From: Isoetes taiwanensis | Lineage: Eukaryota > Streptophyta > Lycopodiopsida > Isoetales > Isoetaceae | Reading direction: 5' to 3' | Assembly: GCA_021234155.1 (NCBI GenBank) | Contig: JAJEKV010000507.1 | Location: 62,001 to 126,000, forward strand | DNA length: 64,000 nucleotides | Part shown: positions 27,188-40,714 of the stretch, piece by piece | Position numbering within the stretch: the stretch's first letter is position 1 | How the letters are laid out: every line of letters begins with the position of its first letter | The notes under the pieces: model-generated | Told to the model about the DNA's origin: nothing | The model's input: the letters and a program-made list of their open reading frames with translations, nothing else | Databases searched by the model: none | Position numbers and translations under genes: made by a program

Positions 27188-27262
27188 ATGTTATTGGGGG
27201 ATTCAACCCTAGACCTCAACCCCTCAAACCCCCACTCTAACCACTAGACCAAGCATTAATTC
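27188..27262 (-). other. tRNA-like head on the right arm
   Basis: Mirror copy of 26161-26232. A-box complement at 27241-27251 is intact; the B-box reads GGTTGAATCC, a damaged form shared with the copy at 19.7 kb. Confidence 0.55.
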
Positions 27263-27842
27263 CATGAATGATTTATGTTTCCAAATATACTTAAGGGTAA
27301 TGTTCTAATTAAGATAAAATAGAATATAACATTCTAGATAGTTCAAGAAAGTTCTAGAATGTTCCGAGGCTCTTTAGAAAGTTCCTAAAATCTTCTAGAA
27401 TGTTCTAGAAAGTTCCAATATCCTAGAATATTTTAGAATATAAGAGAATCTAGGGGAATTTAAGAGAATCCTTCCAAAAGTCCCAAATTGTTCTAATAAG
27501 TTCTAGAATGTAGGGAATCTTCTGAAATGTAAGGGAATAGGAAAATACCTTAAAGTTCTAGGATGTTTTGAAAGTTTCGTAACGTTCCGGCAAAAGTTCT
27601 AGAATGTTCTAGAAATTTCTAGAATGTAAGAGAATCCGTGAGAATTAAAGGGAATATAAGGAAATCTCATAAATTGTAAGAGAAGGTAGGGAAAATATTT
27701 ATAAGTCTAACTAATCTCTTAAAATCTAGTTGAATCTAAGGGAATCTTCATAATATCTAAGGGAATCTAAGAAAATCTTGATGAAATCTTAGAGTTTTTT
27801 TTAAGGTTTTGCAAAGAGCCACAATAGAATGTTCTAAAATGT

Positions 27843-28196
27843 TTCATAATAAAGGTGTACAATGTAAATCTTGAAAAAAATGTTCCCGGATGCTCGTGGC
27901 AGTACTTTGAGTCTAAAAATAGAAAGTGTTTTAGAAATGTTGCACAGATCCAAAATAGATTATTTTGGAAGGTTCTAAATGCTCATGGGTAAGCACCTCA
28001 ATCAAAATAGAAAATTCTAAGAGAATCTAGGGGAATCTTCATAGATGCTAAATATAGTACATAGAATGTTGAAGAATATAGAGGAATGACAAGAGAATCT
28101 CAAGAGAATCGTTGGTTACCTAGAGCATGGTGGCCTTGCAACCGTGAAGAACGTGCTAAAACTGGAACAATGCACCGTAGGACGTGTTAAATTTCT
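27843..28196. repeat. Paralogue of window start 1-354
   Basis: Nearly identical to 1-354 and likewise followed by a (TA)n tract. Beyond the tract the sequence (28322-28375) is a distant relative of the block A/B start, with ttctttggggcata in place of the hairpin. Confidence 0.75.
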
Positions 28197-29657
<1,461 letters not shown>

Positions 29658-30423
29658 CTTCCACAAACAGAGATGGACATGTTGCGGCTGCTAATGGGGT
29701 TGGATCCAGTGAGCTTGAATCCTGCTTGAATCCATATGCTAGTGGTCTTGAAACAGAAGTTGGATTAGAAGTCATGACATCTTCAACTATGCACTAAATG
29801 GCTCATCTATGCACTATGCACTAAAGGCTACTGATTGGCTTCAATCTGGGTGCTAAGGTGCTCTGCGGATGCTTCATGTCAACAGGATGTTTACATTTCT
29901 TGCACCAAGCAATAATTCCAAAGTCATGTTTGTCTGCATCAAAAGTAGAATAAAAAGGACAAAGCTTAACACCAGGCATTTCCGAGCATATCAAGAAGAG
30001 AAGGCTTGGACAAATTCAAAGCTTTTATAGACTCAAGATGTTGTTGGCTTCATCCTGCTATATCCTCGCCTAGATTCAACAGCCCATTTGATGCCAGGAG
30101 TAGAAGACAAAAATTGTTTGAAATGCCAAAAATAAGAAGCAAAGCATACATGCCTTTTTAGCTTACCATTTGCACAACATTAAACTATCCCTGTTAGCAG
30201 TAGCTACTACTTGACCACTGGTTCGGGTTAGCTGCATCTTTAAAGGTGATGATGGCTTTGAGCTGAGGGGTTGGGCAGACTTCTTTGCATTTAATGTGCA
30301 GTTTTGATATTCAAAGGAGACCGCATATACATATAAACACCTGGAATGCCTAGGGCTTGTATTTTCTTTCATGCTAGCAATATGCAAGGCATTACCATAA
30401 ACTTCAACCTGTGGAAGCTTTCG
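29658..30423 (-). CDS. Putative exons of an unknown minus-strand gene
   Basis: Three open, protein-like segments have consensus splice edges. 30167-30423 follows CAG and ends before GTAAGC (85 codons, rich in Ser, Pro and Lys). 29821-29933 follows CAG and contains the metal-ligand-like motif CKKCKHPVDMKHP. 29658-29786 ends at GGAAG before GTAAGG and encodes a Ser/Pro-rich stretch (LAYGFKQDSSSLDP). CAG and CTG triplets are plentiful here, unlike in the repeats, as expected of better-read single-copy DNA. I do not recognise the protein. Start, stop and the full exon chain are not established. Confidence 0.4.
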
Positions 30424-30998
30424 CTGCCAAGTGGGAAGACTATTAGCTAGAATAATAGGGATGAAGACGTCGTTCCTTCCGATAGATCAAGCATTCCACC
30501 AAATGTTTAACGTACATCAGAACCCTGTTTGGCCATCATTCCAGTGGTCAGATCCGGGATTAAAAGACCGTCACGCAACATACCCTAGCTTATCATAGCT
30601 GCAAAGACAACTACATTATCTACCATGTCCACCTAAAATGTTATCAAGCAAGCCACGCACCTAAGCAAATCCACCTTTAGCTGCAAGACTTGAAACCAAC
30701 TTGCAACACATTTTTATGACAGAACTACCTATTGCATAACATATTCTGCCTAACTCTAAAGCCTGGACTAATCTCCCTATCATAAGTTCATAGAGCAGCA
30801 ACTACATAGGAGCCAAGGATCTATAAAGCGCAGCAAGAATGTCAGTACCTATAATGCCTACAAAACCTTGACCAAAAAGCCTAGCACTGAAACAAAGTCT
30901 AAATTATGACTACAAAACTATGGAGCAACATCGCAATAAATCTGCTTACACCATGTAATGAATCTGCATATTAGTATGTAGTTTTACACTATTCTACA

Positions 30999-31530
30999 TT
31001 GATCATCAAGATAACAATCAAAGAAAGTGATGATGCCATAAATAGAACAAACCATTACCAGAATAGAGCTGCATATGTCAAAGCTGCTGCCTTATATTAT
31101 GTTTTATTGAGGAGCTCCAGACGCATTTGCGCCAGCTGCTCTTCTGCTATGTGCATCTTAGAGCTACCTCTGCAATCTTGAAGCAACAGAAGGCAACGTC
31201 TGTAGTAACCAAATGGGCTTATGCGAAATCTGGCAGCTGCTCACATGCCGAATCCAAGGCAAGGGGCATCGAACTGGAACAAAGGAATCTGGAATGCCGG
31301 AGTGCAAAAGAGGGATATAAAAATGCTCTGCTTAGATTTTTGTGAAAGGCTTTTCCTTAAAATCCGCAAGAATAGAGTTGCATATGTCAAATCTGCTGCG
31401 TTATTTCATGTTCTATTGAGGAGCTCCAGGTGCATTTGCCCCAGGTGCTCTTTGCGGAGCTTTACCACCACCGAGAGAAAACGGAGAGAGAGAAATGGAA
31501 GTAATAGAGCATATGATACCTCTGCTGCAT
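30999..31530 (-). other. Tandemly duplicated exon-like segment
   Basis: Two related pieces (about 31064-31145 and 31375-31455) encode, on the minus strand, similar coiled-coil-like peptides (EEQLAQMRLELLNK and LRKEHLGQMHLELLN). The second copy lies next to a Ser/Arg-rich upstream sequence. They may be exons of the same unknown gene as 29658-30423. No complete frame exists. Confidence 0.3.
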
Positions 31531-31867
31531 AAAGAAATTTTATGTTAAAAATTTTTAACCTCGGGGCTCCTCCTCGCCAGCCTCCGCATCCATCGCCCTT
31601 TCTCCACTATCGCAACCTTGCATTGATTCTTATTCATGGCAAATCCGAAGCTGCTCCTGATCGCATCAAAGGCAAGAGGGCAAAAAATGGACTATCCCTC
31701 CATAGTACCGGTCGCTTTAGGAATCATCTGAATCCAAAAGAATGAATCCCAATCCATGCCTAATCGAGCCTGTGAACTGGTTATTGTAAAGATCTGTGTC
31801 TCCAATTTAGGGCGCGGACACAACGTAAAAGGAAACGTTCCTTTTTTTTTCTGCCACGACCGTCGGA

Positions 31868-31945
31868 TCTGCAGCTCTAGGGCCGTTGGATCTAGGGCTG
31901 GGTCCAACACTTACTGAAAAACATTATAATATAGGATATATATAT
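31868..31945. mobile_element. Solo end related to the palindromic MITE
   Basis: gatctagggctgggtccaac, then acttactg and cattataatatagga, match the right end of the element at 60002-60452. No left end found within 1 kb, so this is a fragment or a diverged relative. Confidence 0.5.
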
Positions 31946-33360
31946 ATACAAGTGTTTATAATATGAGGGACTGCATAAAGCCCAAAGATTCTATGAAGAT
32001 TCTCTAAACTTCTATCAAGATTCCCTTAGATTCTCAAAACTTTTAGGAAGATTCCCCTACATTCCCAAAGATTCTCTTGAGATTCTCTTAGGTTCTCCTA
32101 GATTTCCAAAGGTTTTCTTAGATTTTTAATGTTCTACAAAGATTCCCCTAGATTCTTAAGATTCTATGGAGATTCCCCTAGATTTTATTAAGATTCTCAA
32201 AGATTCTCTAAAGATACCTCTAGATTCCAAAAAATATCCCAAGATTCTTCTAGATTCTCCAAGATTCTATCAAGATTCTCCGATATTTCATTAAGATTCC
32301 CATTGATTCTTAAAGATTTTATGAAGATTCCTTTAGATTCTTATAGACTCCCAAAGATTCATTCGAGACTCCCTAAGATTCTCTAAAGATTCCCCGAGAT
32401 TCCAAAAAGAATACCCAAGATTCCTCTAGATTCTCCAAGATTGTATCAAGATTCTCCTAGATTCTCTAAGATTCCATTAAGATTCTTCTAGGTTCTTAAA
32501 GATTTTATCAAGATTCCCTTAGATTCCCAAAGAAGCTTTTGAGATTCCTATAGATTCTCTTGAGATTCATCTAGTTCCCATAGATTCTATGAAGATTCCC
32601 TAGACTCCCCAAGATTCCATCAAGTTTCCTTTAGGTTCTTAAAGATTTTATCAGGATTCTATTAGATTCTTTTACATTCTCAAAGATGCTCTCTTGAGAT
32701 TCCCATAGATTCTCCTCGGGAGATTCCCATAGATTCTCTAAGATTCCCATGATATTCCCTGGATTCCCTAAGATCCTATAAAGATTCTCCTAGATTCCCT
32801 CAACTTACCATAGATTCCTTGAAACTCAACATTCCAAAAGATTCTTAATGTTCGATCATGTTGGCTCAAAACTGCGACAAAATAGTGTCAAAGGACCACT
32901 CATTGGAAAGCTCTCGACGAGAGGAATCTAGTGGCATGGGCCCCATCTTCATCCAGGCCCTCTACCGCAAGCTCGTGCTTTTAAAGTGATTAAACGAAAG
33001 GAAGCTTCCTAGAATGTGCAATAATAAATGCTTTTACCCACCTCATTACATTTTTTTATTAATGAGGATGCCACCTCACCTCCTTTAAAAAAAAAAAAAC
33101 TATATACATATTAAGATAATTAATATATATACACGTATTAGATGTGTGGTTTTGTCATCCCATGGGTCATGTTCATAGAGATTGATCCTAGCCGTCAAAT
33201 GACAAAATCAAGGGTTGTTATAATTCCACCTCATGTGATGCATGGATGGGCACGATGTGCACATGCATACATATGCACATACATGCATGGGCCATGCACC
33301 ATGCACATGGGCGTCGCCGATGGGGAAGGTGAAATCTGGATCGTTCAAACTATAAGAGCA
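31946..33360. repeat. AGATTC module, copy 1
   Basis: Order: short leader (gagggactgcataaagccc), AGATTC-type array of about 850 bp (31985-32860), then a conserved tail (gacaaaatagtgtcaaagga ... taatgaggatgccacctcac) to about 33095, then a tatatacacgtattagatg segment rich in gcatg/catgc words (33110-33350). No gene. Confidence 0.75.
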
Positions 33361-34764
33361 AGTGTTTGTAATATGAGGGACTGCATAAAGCCCGAAGATT
33401 CTATGAAGATTCTCTAAAATTCTATCAAGATTCCCTTAGATTCTCAAAACTTTTAGGAAGATTCCCCTAGATTCCCAAAGATTCTCTTGAGATTCTCTTA
33501 GGTTCTCCTAGATTTCCAAAGGTTTTCTTAGATTCTTAATGTTCTACAAAGATTCCCCTAGATTCTTAAGATTCTATGGAGATTCCCCTAGATTTTATTA
33601 AGATTCTCAAAGATTCTCTAAAGATACCCCTAGATTCCAAAAAATATCCCAAGATTCTTCTAGATTCTCCAAGATTCTATCAAGATTCTCCGATATTTCA
33701 TTAAGATTCCCATTGATTCTTAAAGATTTTATGAAGATTCCTTTAGATTCTTATAGACTCCCAAAAGATTCATTCGAGACTCCCTAAGATTCTCTAAAGA
33801 TTCCAGAGATTCAAAAGAATACCCAAGATTCCTCTAGATTCTCCAAGATTGTATCAAGATTCTCCTAGATTCTCTAAGATTCCATTAAGATTCTTCTAGG
33901 TTCTTAAAAGATTTTATCAAGATTCCTTAGATTCCCAAAAGAAGCTTTGAGATTCCTATAGATTCTCTTGAGATTCATCTAGTTCCCATAGATTCTATGA
34001 AGATTCCTAGACTCCCCAAGATTCCATCAAGTTTCCTCCTAGGTTCTTAAAGATTTTCTCGAGAGATTTTCATAGATTCTCTAAGATTCCCATGATATTC
34101 CCCTGGATTCCCTAAGATCCTATAAAGATTCTCCTAGATTCCCTCAACTTACCATAGATTCCTTGAAACTCAACATTCCAAAAGATTCTTAATATTCGAT
34201 CATCATGTTGGCTCCAAGCTGCGACAAAATAGTGTCAAAGGACCACTCATTGGAAAGCTCTCGAGAGGAATCTAGTGGCATGGGCCCCATCTTCATCCGA
34301 CCCCTACCGCAACTCACGTGCTTTTAAAGGCGATTAAGCGAAGGAAGCTTCCTAGAATGTGCAATAATAAATGCTTTGCCACCTCATTACATTTTTTTAT
34401 TAATGAGGATGCCACCTCACCTCCTTTAAAAAAAAAAACTAATTTAATATTAAAAAGTTAATGGCTAGGATTTATGCTCACCTTTTGATCTAACGGTTAA
34501 AATTTGCCACACCAAATTCACTTTTTGGCACCTTCCTTGCACCTTCCTTATAGAAATCAAGGGCTAGGATTTCGCCTTCCCTTTTTGATCCAGCGGTTCG
34601 CGGATGGGGTGCATGCCCCCATGCATGACTCATGCATGCCCCCATCAAAATCCAAGGGCTTAAGCTACGCCACGTCACCAACTTTTTATCCAAGGGCCAA
34701 GGTCAAAACTTTATATCCGATATGCCATTTTGTAACTACCCCCATGAGTTTCTATATACATATT
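33361..34764. repeat. AGATTC module, copy 2
   Basis: Array 33385-34200 and tail to 34440 closely match copy 1. It continues with a segment (aatttaatattaaaaagtta ... gagtttctatatacatatt, 34440-34764) also seen at 35200-35380 and 40010-40345. Confidence 0.75.
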
Positions 34765-35390
34765 AAATTCTATTAGATTCTTTTACATTCTCAAAGATGC
34801 TCTCTTGAGATTCCCATAGATTCTCACGAGATTCCCATAGATTCTCTAAGATTCCCATGATATTCCCCCTGGATTCCCTAAAGATCCTATAAAGATTCTC
34901 CTAGATTCCCTCAACTTACCATAGATTCCTTTAAACTCAACATTCCAAAAAGATTCTTAATGTTCGATCATGTTGGCTCCAACTGCGACAAAATAGTGTC
35001 AAAGGACCACTCATTGGAAAGCTCACCGAGAGAGGAATCTAGTGGCATGGGCCCCATCTTCATTCGACCCTCTACCGCTCACGTGCTTTTAAAGGCGATT
35101 AAACTAAAAGGAAGCTTCCTAGAATGTGCAATAATAAATGCTTTGCCACCTCATTACATTTTTTATTAATGAGGATGCCACCTCATCTCCTTAAAAAAAA
35201 ACTAATTTAATATTAAAAAGTTAATGGCTAGGATTTATGCTCACCTTTTGATCTAATCGGTTAAAATTTGCCACACCAAATTCACTTTTTAGCACCTTCC
35301 TTGCACCTTCCTCATAGAAATCAAGGGCTAGGATTTTGCCTTCCCTTTTGATCCAACGGTTCGCAGATGGGGTGCATATGTAGCATTATA
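34765..35390. repeat. AGATTC module, truncated copy 3
   Basis: Only the last 200 bp of the array, the tail and part of the following segment are present. It ends at about 35385 where ELP2-like sequence territory begins. Confidence 0.7.
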
Positions 35391-35547
35391 ACAGGGGGTT
35401 TTTTTTGTGATTTTATACGGCTTTTGGCATAGTTTTCATATGATTTCATGGGCATTATTGCGGCGAGGCATACTAATCAAGTATATCTAGAGTGCACTCC
35501 CATTTTTATTGTCTAAATTTCATATCCCCAATGGTTTACCCCTTTTA

Positions 35548-35578
<31 letters not shown>

Positions 35579-35599
35579 GGGTTATTTTAGGGTTCGAAA

Positions 35600-36290
35600 A
35601 GATAGGAGATAGAAGCCAGAGCATGGTTTTATTTGGGTGATCCGGGTGGAGCTGGTTCAGTAGCATGATTTTAGGCTAGGTGATCCCGTTAAGCTTTTGA
35701 TTGGCATTCTTATGTGTATTTCTTTGGAGTGTTTGGAAATTATAGTGGATCGGTACTTCGAGCTCGATCCACCCATGACAAGGTCGTTACATGCATTTGT
35801 TTGCATGTTATCATCCGTGGAAGCTCAGATTCGCATCTTCATCTTCCGATGGCACGGTTAGGTGTGTGGGACATGTCAATTCCAATGCAGCCGAGGTAAT
35901 TCTTTCAAGTGGTGTGCTCTTTGGGCTTGCCCAACTAAAGGGAATTTTGGGTGATCCGTGGAGCCGGTTCCGCAAAGATGATTTTTAGGTTGGGTGATCT
36001 GTTAAGCTTTTTGATTAGCATTCTTATGTGTATTTACTGGGGTGTTTGGAAATTATAGTGGCGTGGTACTTCGAGCTCGGCTCTACCCATGACAAGGTGT
36101 TACATGCATTTACGGTTGCATATCATCATCCGTGGAAGTCAGTATTCGCATTTTCATCTTCTCGATGGCACTTGGTTAGGTCATGTGTGGGACATGTCAA
36201 TTCCAATGCAACCGGAGGTAATTTTTGAAGTGCAGGTGTGCTCTTTGGGCTTGCCCAACTAAAGGGAATTTTCCTTGCCTAATAAGGCGA
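35600..36290 (+). pseudogene. ELP2: ELP2-like WD40 exon, tandemly duplicated
   Basis: Two copies of a unit of about 330 bp (about 35630-35960 and 35960-36290). Each contains an exon with the Elongator subunit 2 pattern: HDKVVTC, then YHPWKLRFASSSSDGTVR and VWDMSIPMQP, ending before a GTAATT donor. In ELP2 this is a WD40 blade of the first propeller; the protein is a scaffold of the Elongator tRNA-modification complex. Both copies need frame changes to read through. Whether the real gene has one such exon or two cannot be told. Family call rests on remembered motif order, not a search. Confidence 0.6.
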
Positions 36291-36357
36291 CTTGCTCATC
36301 ATACACTTCACCATATCACCAGCCTTTTAACATTTATTCATAGGCAAATGCCAGGCA

Positions 36358-36715
36358 TCGATTGGACAAACTATTTCCGTTGGATCAAAAGTCATGGTTG
36401 TTGATTCCATGGTGCTTCTTCCCAACAAACTGGATATTTTGTTGGCTATGGGGGTTTGGACAACCAAATTCATCTATACATCAAGACTAGTTCGAAGGCA
36501 TCAATTCGTGATCGGTGAAAAATTAAAAGGTCATCAAGGATGGGTTCAGCCGTTGATTTTTCAGAACCTGTAGTAGAGAATGGAATGCAAGCAATATTTT
36601 TGCAAGTTGTTCTCAACATAAACATATTCTTCTTTGGAGGATCACCCAGAAGCAAAGTCGTATTGAGTAATGACAAAGGGTCTAGTTTGAAGGGATACAC
36701 ATTGGGCCAATGTAA
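36358..36715 (+). pseudogene. ELP2: ELP2-like WD40 exon, next blade
   Basis: Continues the ELP2 order: VMVVDSMVLLPNK, LAMGGLDNQIHLY (one frameshift), LKGHQGW, then DFSEPVVENGMQ and SNDKGSSLKGYTLG. The LKGHxxWxxxLDFS pattern and the following Ser-Gln-Asp-Lys-like blade are typical of ELP2. The second part is preserved better in the duplicate at 37509-37765 (SCSQHKHI). No exons for the rest of ELP2 are found, so this is a gene fragment or a pseudogene lying between copies of the AGATTC module. Confidence 0.6.
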
Positions 36716-38548
36716 CGGACCTAAGCTTGAACTCGGGGATTGTCCTATCACCGAGGCTGGAATTGCACCACGGTTAGATCGTTACAATCGTTGAGATACA
36801 TATCGACCAAAGGCTATGAAGCAAGCAATACAACCGATTTTCTTGCAACGGGGCCTTATTGGAACATAGAATACCCCGAAGTTCTTGTAAAAGTTGTGCA
36901 TATTCTGGAAGTTGAAGTGCTCAAGTATTTATGTTCACTTGAGTTTATACCCATCCATTTAAGTTGCCTTGCAATTCTATAACACCCTATGCATACTTGT
37001 GGAGATGTTTGATTATTCCCCACAACATATGTATCCAAGATGGCATTTTTAAATATCGACAACACATGTGCCATGGCAAAACACATGGTTTAAGTGCTCT
37101 TCTCGACTATATTGTTTTAGGCAAGGCCTTGAAGGGGCCAAATTTTTTTTAATCTAACACAAACCATTACATCTAATGTTTCCAAGTGTGATATAATGTT
37201 TGTTTTTTGCCCCGAAGGGGCAAATTTTTTTTAAAGTTATACATTACACACCTTAAAATTAAATTCCCCCTTAAACCCCCTTTTGTTTGGGTGCATATTC
37301 ACACGGGGGGTGACTCCGGGCATCGAGAGCTGTTGGATAGGCATATTCACCCCTTATTCCTTAATCTACACCGTACACAAAATTCCTCGTTTGTGGGGTA
37401 TGGATGTATAGAAATTATGATACTGTATAACAAGATTTAAAAAATACTATAAGATTTCAGGTAACATACTATATGGTGTTGATTTTGTACGTACAAAACA
37501 TGACTCATCAATTCATCTATACATCAAGACTAGTTCTGAGCATCAATTCGTATCAGCGTGAAAATTAAAAGGTCATCAAGGATGGGTTCAGGCTGTTGAT
37601 TTTTCAGAACCTGTAGTAGAGAATGGAATGCAAGCAATATTTTTTGCAAGTTGTTCTCAACATAAACATATTCTTCTTTGGAGGATCACCCGAAGAAAAA
37701 GTCGTATTGAGTAATGACAAAGGGTCTAGTTTGAAGGGATACATTCTTGGGCCAATGTAATGGACCTAAGCTTGAACTTCGGGGATTGTCCTATCGAGGC
37801 TGGAATTGCGACCCTACGTTAGATCGTTACAATCGTTGAGATACATATCGGCCAAAGGCTATGAAGCAAGCAATACAACTGATTTTCTTGCAACGGGGCC
37901 TTATTGGAACATAGAATACCCCCCGAGTTCTTGTAAAAGTTGTGCATATTCTGAAGTTGAAGTGCTCAAGTATTTATGTTCACTTCAGAGTTTATACCCA
38001 TCCATTTAAGTTGCCTTGCAATTCTATAACACCCTATGCATACTTGTGGAGATGTTTGATTATTCCCCACAACATATGTATCCAAGATGGCATTTTTTAA
38101 ATATACGACAACACATGTGCCATGGCAAAGCACATGGTTTAAGTGCTCTTCTCGACTATATTGTTTTAGGCAAGGCCTTGAAGGGGCCAAATTTTTTTTA
38201 ATCTAACACAAACCATTACATCTAATGTTTCCAAGTGTGATATAATGTTTGTTTTTTGCCCCGAAGGGGCAAATTTTTTTTAAAGTTATACATTACACAC
38301 CTTAAAATTAAATTCCCCCTTAAACCCCCTTTTGTTTGGGTGCATATTCACACGGGGGGTGACTCCGGGCATCGAGAGCTGTTGGATAGGCATATTCACC
38401 CCTTATTCCTTAATCTACACCGTACACAAAATTCCTCGTTTGTGGGGTATGGATGTATAGAAATTATGATCTTGTATAACAAGATTTAAAAAATACTATA
38501 AGATTTCAGGTAACATACTATATGGTGTTGATTTTGTACGTACAAAAC
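36466..38548 (+). repeat. 1.05-kb tandem duplication carrying the ELP2-like exon
   Basis: 36466-37506 is repeated at 37509-38548 with an offset of about 1049 bp. The last 350 bp of both copies are almost identical, including a TGCCCCGAAGGGGCA hairpin (about 37208 and 38257). A 77-codon frame at 37207-37440 is identical in both copies, but only because the duplication is recent. The first copy has more small indels. Confidence 0.85.
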
Positions 38549-40345
38549 ATGACTCATGCATGCCCCCATCAAAATCCAAGGGCTTAAGCTACGCCACCTC
38601 ACCAACTTTTTATCCAAGGGCCAAGATCAAAACTTTATATCCGATATGCCATTTTGTAACTACCCCCGTGAGTTTCTATATACATATTAAGATCATTAAT
38701 ATATATACACGTATTAGATGTGTGGTTTTGTCATCCCATGGGTCATGTTCATAGAGATTGATCCCTAGTCAAATGACAAAATCAAGGGTTGTTATAATTC
38801 CACCTCATGTGATGCATGGATGGGCCGCGATGTGCACATGCATACATATGCACATACATGCATGGGCCATGCACCATGCACATGGGCCGTCGGATGGGGA
38901 AGGTGAAATCTGGATCGTTCAAACTATAAGAGCAAGTGTTTGTAATATGAGGGACTGCATAAAGCCCGAAGATTCTATGAAGATTCTCTAAAATTCTATC
39001 AAGATTCCCTTAGATTCTCAAAACTTTTAGGAAGATTCCCCTAGATTCCCAAAGATTCTCTTGAGATTCTCTTAGGTTCTCCTAGATTTCCAAAGGTTTT
39101 CTTAGATTCTTAATGTTCTACAAAGATTCCCCTAGATTCTTAAGATTCTATGGAGATTCCCCTAGATTTTATTAAGATTCTCAAAGATTCTCTAAAGATA
39201 CCCCTAGATTCCAAAAAATATCCCAAGATTCTTCTAGATTCTCCAAGATTCTATCAAGATTCTCCGATATTTCATTAAGATTCCCATTGATTCTTAAAGA
39301 TTTTATGAAGATTCCTTTAGATTCTTATAGACTCCCAAAGATTCATTCGAGACTCCCTAAGATTCTCTAAAGATTCCCCGAGATTCCAAAAGAATACCCA
39401 AGATTCCTCTAGATTCTCCAAGATTGTATCAAGATTCTCCTAGATTCTCTAAGATTCCATTAAGATTCTTCTAGGTTCTTAAAGATTTTATCAAGATTCC
39501 CTTAGATTCCCAAAGAAGCGCTTGAGATTCCTATAGATTCTCTTGAGATTCATCTAGTTCCCATAGATTCTATGAAGATTCCCTAGACTCCCCAAGATTC
39601 CATCAAGTTTCCTCTAGGTTCTTAAAGATTTTCTCTGAGATTTTCATAGATTCTCTAAGATTCCCATGATATTCCCCTGGATTCCCTAAGATCCTATAAA
39701 GATTCTCCTAGATTCCCTCAACTTACCATAGATTCCTTGAAACTCAACATTCCAAAAGATTCTTAATATTCGATCATGTTGGCTCCAATCACGACAAAAT
39801 AGTGTCAAAGGACCACTCATTGGAAAGCTCTCGACGAGAGGAATCAGTGGCATGGGCCCCATCTTCATCAGACCCTCTACCTCAAGCCTACGTGCTTTTA
39901 AAGGCGATTAAACTAAAAGGCTTCTTCCTAGAATGTGCAATAATAAATGCTTTGCCACCTCATTACATTTTTTATTAATGAGGATGCCACCTCACCTCCT
40001 TTAAAAAAAAAAAAACTAATTTAATATTAAAAAGTTAATGGCTAGGATTTATGCTCACCTTTTGATCTAACGGTTAAAATTTGCCACACCAAATTCACTT
40101 TTTGGCACCTTCCTTGCACCTTCCTTATAGAAATCAAGGGCTAGGATTTCGCCTTCTTCCTTTTGATCCAACGGTTCGCAGATGGGGTGCATGCCCCCAT
40201 GCATGACTCATGCATGCCCCCATCAAAATCAAGGGCTTAAGCTACGCATACGCCACCAACTTTTTATCCAAGGGCCAAGATCAAAACTTTATATCCGATA
40301 TGCCATTTTGTAACTACCCCCATGAGTTTCTATATACATATTAAG
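38549..40345. repeat. AGATTC module, copy 4
   Basis: 38549-38690 matches 34620-34760, 38690-38935 matches 33115-33355, 38960-39775 is the array, and 39776-40345 is the tail and following segment. So copies 2 and 4 flank the ELP2-like region in direct orientation. Confidence 0.75.
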
Positions 40346-40714
40346 ATAAGATATATATATATCAGTTATATATATACAATTATATAAGCACCCCCTTATA
40401 AGTAGAGATTTTGGTGTCGCCGCCGCATCCGTCCATTCTTTGAGATCAACGGTTGAGATGAAAACATGCCAAACCACCCCAAGCACCCCCCTTGGGTATA
40501 AAGATTGAGGTGTCGCCGCCGTAGCCGTCGAATGTGCGAGATCGACGGCCAGATTTTAAAGCCCCTTTATTTGGGGCTTTTGTTCTAGACCGTTAGATTT
40601 AAGAATTTATTCTGGGCCATCGACAGGGGAAAAAATCTCTGACGTGTACCATTGATTCATTTCACTTCTGTGCCGCCCCGAGGTCCGCCGGAGCTATTCT
40701 ACTGGAAACCACAG
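40346..40714 (+). promoter_or_regulatory. Probable promoter and leader of the kelch gene
   Basis: GC content rises sharply. A box of about 70 bp (aagcaccccc ... ggtgtcgccgccg ... gagatc(a/g)acgg) occurs twice, at about 40387-40452 and 40480-40545. TATA-like words (cttataagt, gggtataaag) precede each copy. Function is inferred only from position. Confidence 0.4.

Larger units (their letters stand above)
25570..27820. repeat. Large inverted repeat, arms about 1 kb
   Basis: Sequence from about 25570 to 26600 recurs inverted from about 26830 to 27820, centred near 26700. Matching landmarks are ctaagatttcatcaaca with its complement near 27800, the tRNA-like head on both arms, and the gggatgcgtctatatagaa box at about 26580 and 26840. 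The centre is TA-rich. Arms differ by many small changes. Confidence 0.75.

Noticed and set aside
37207-37440. 77-codon frame repeated exactly at 38256-38489
   Set aside because: Both lie in the nearly identical ends of a recent tandem duplication; no protein-like features.
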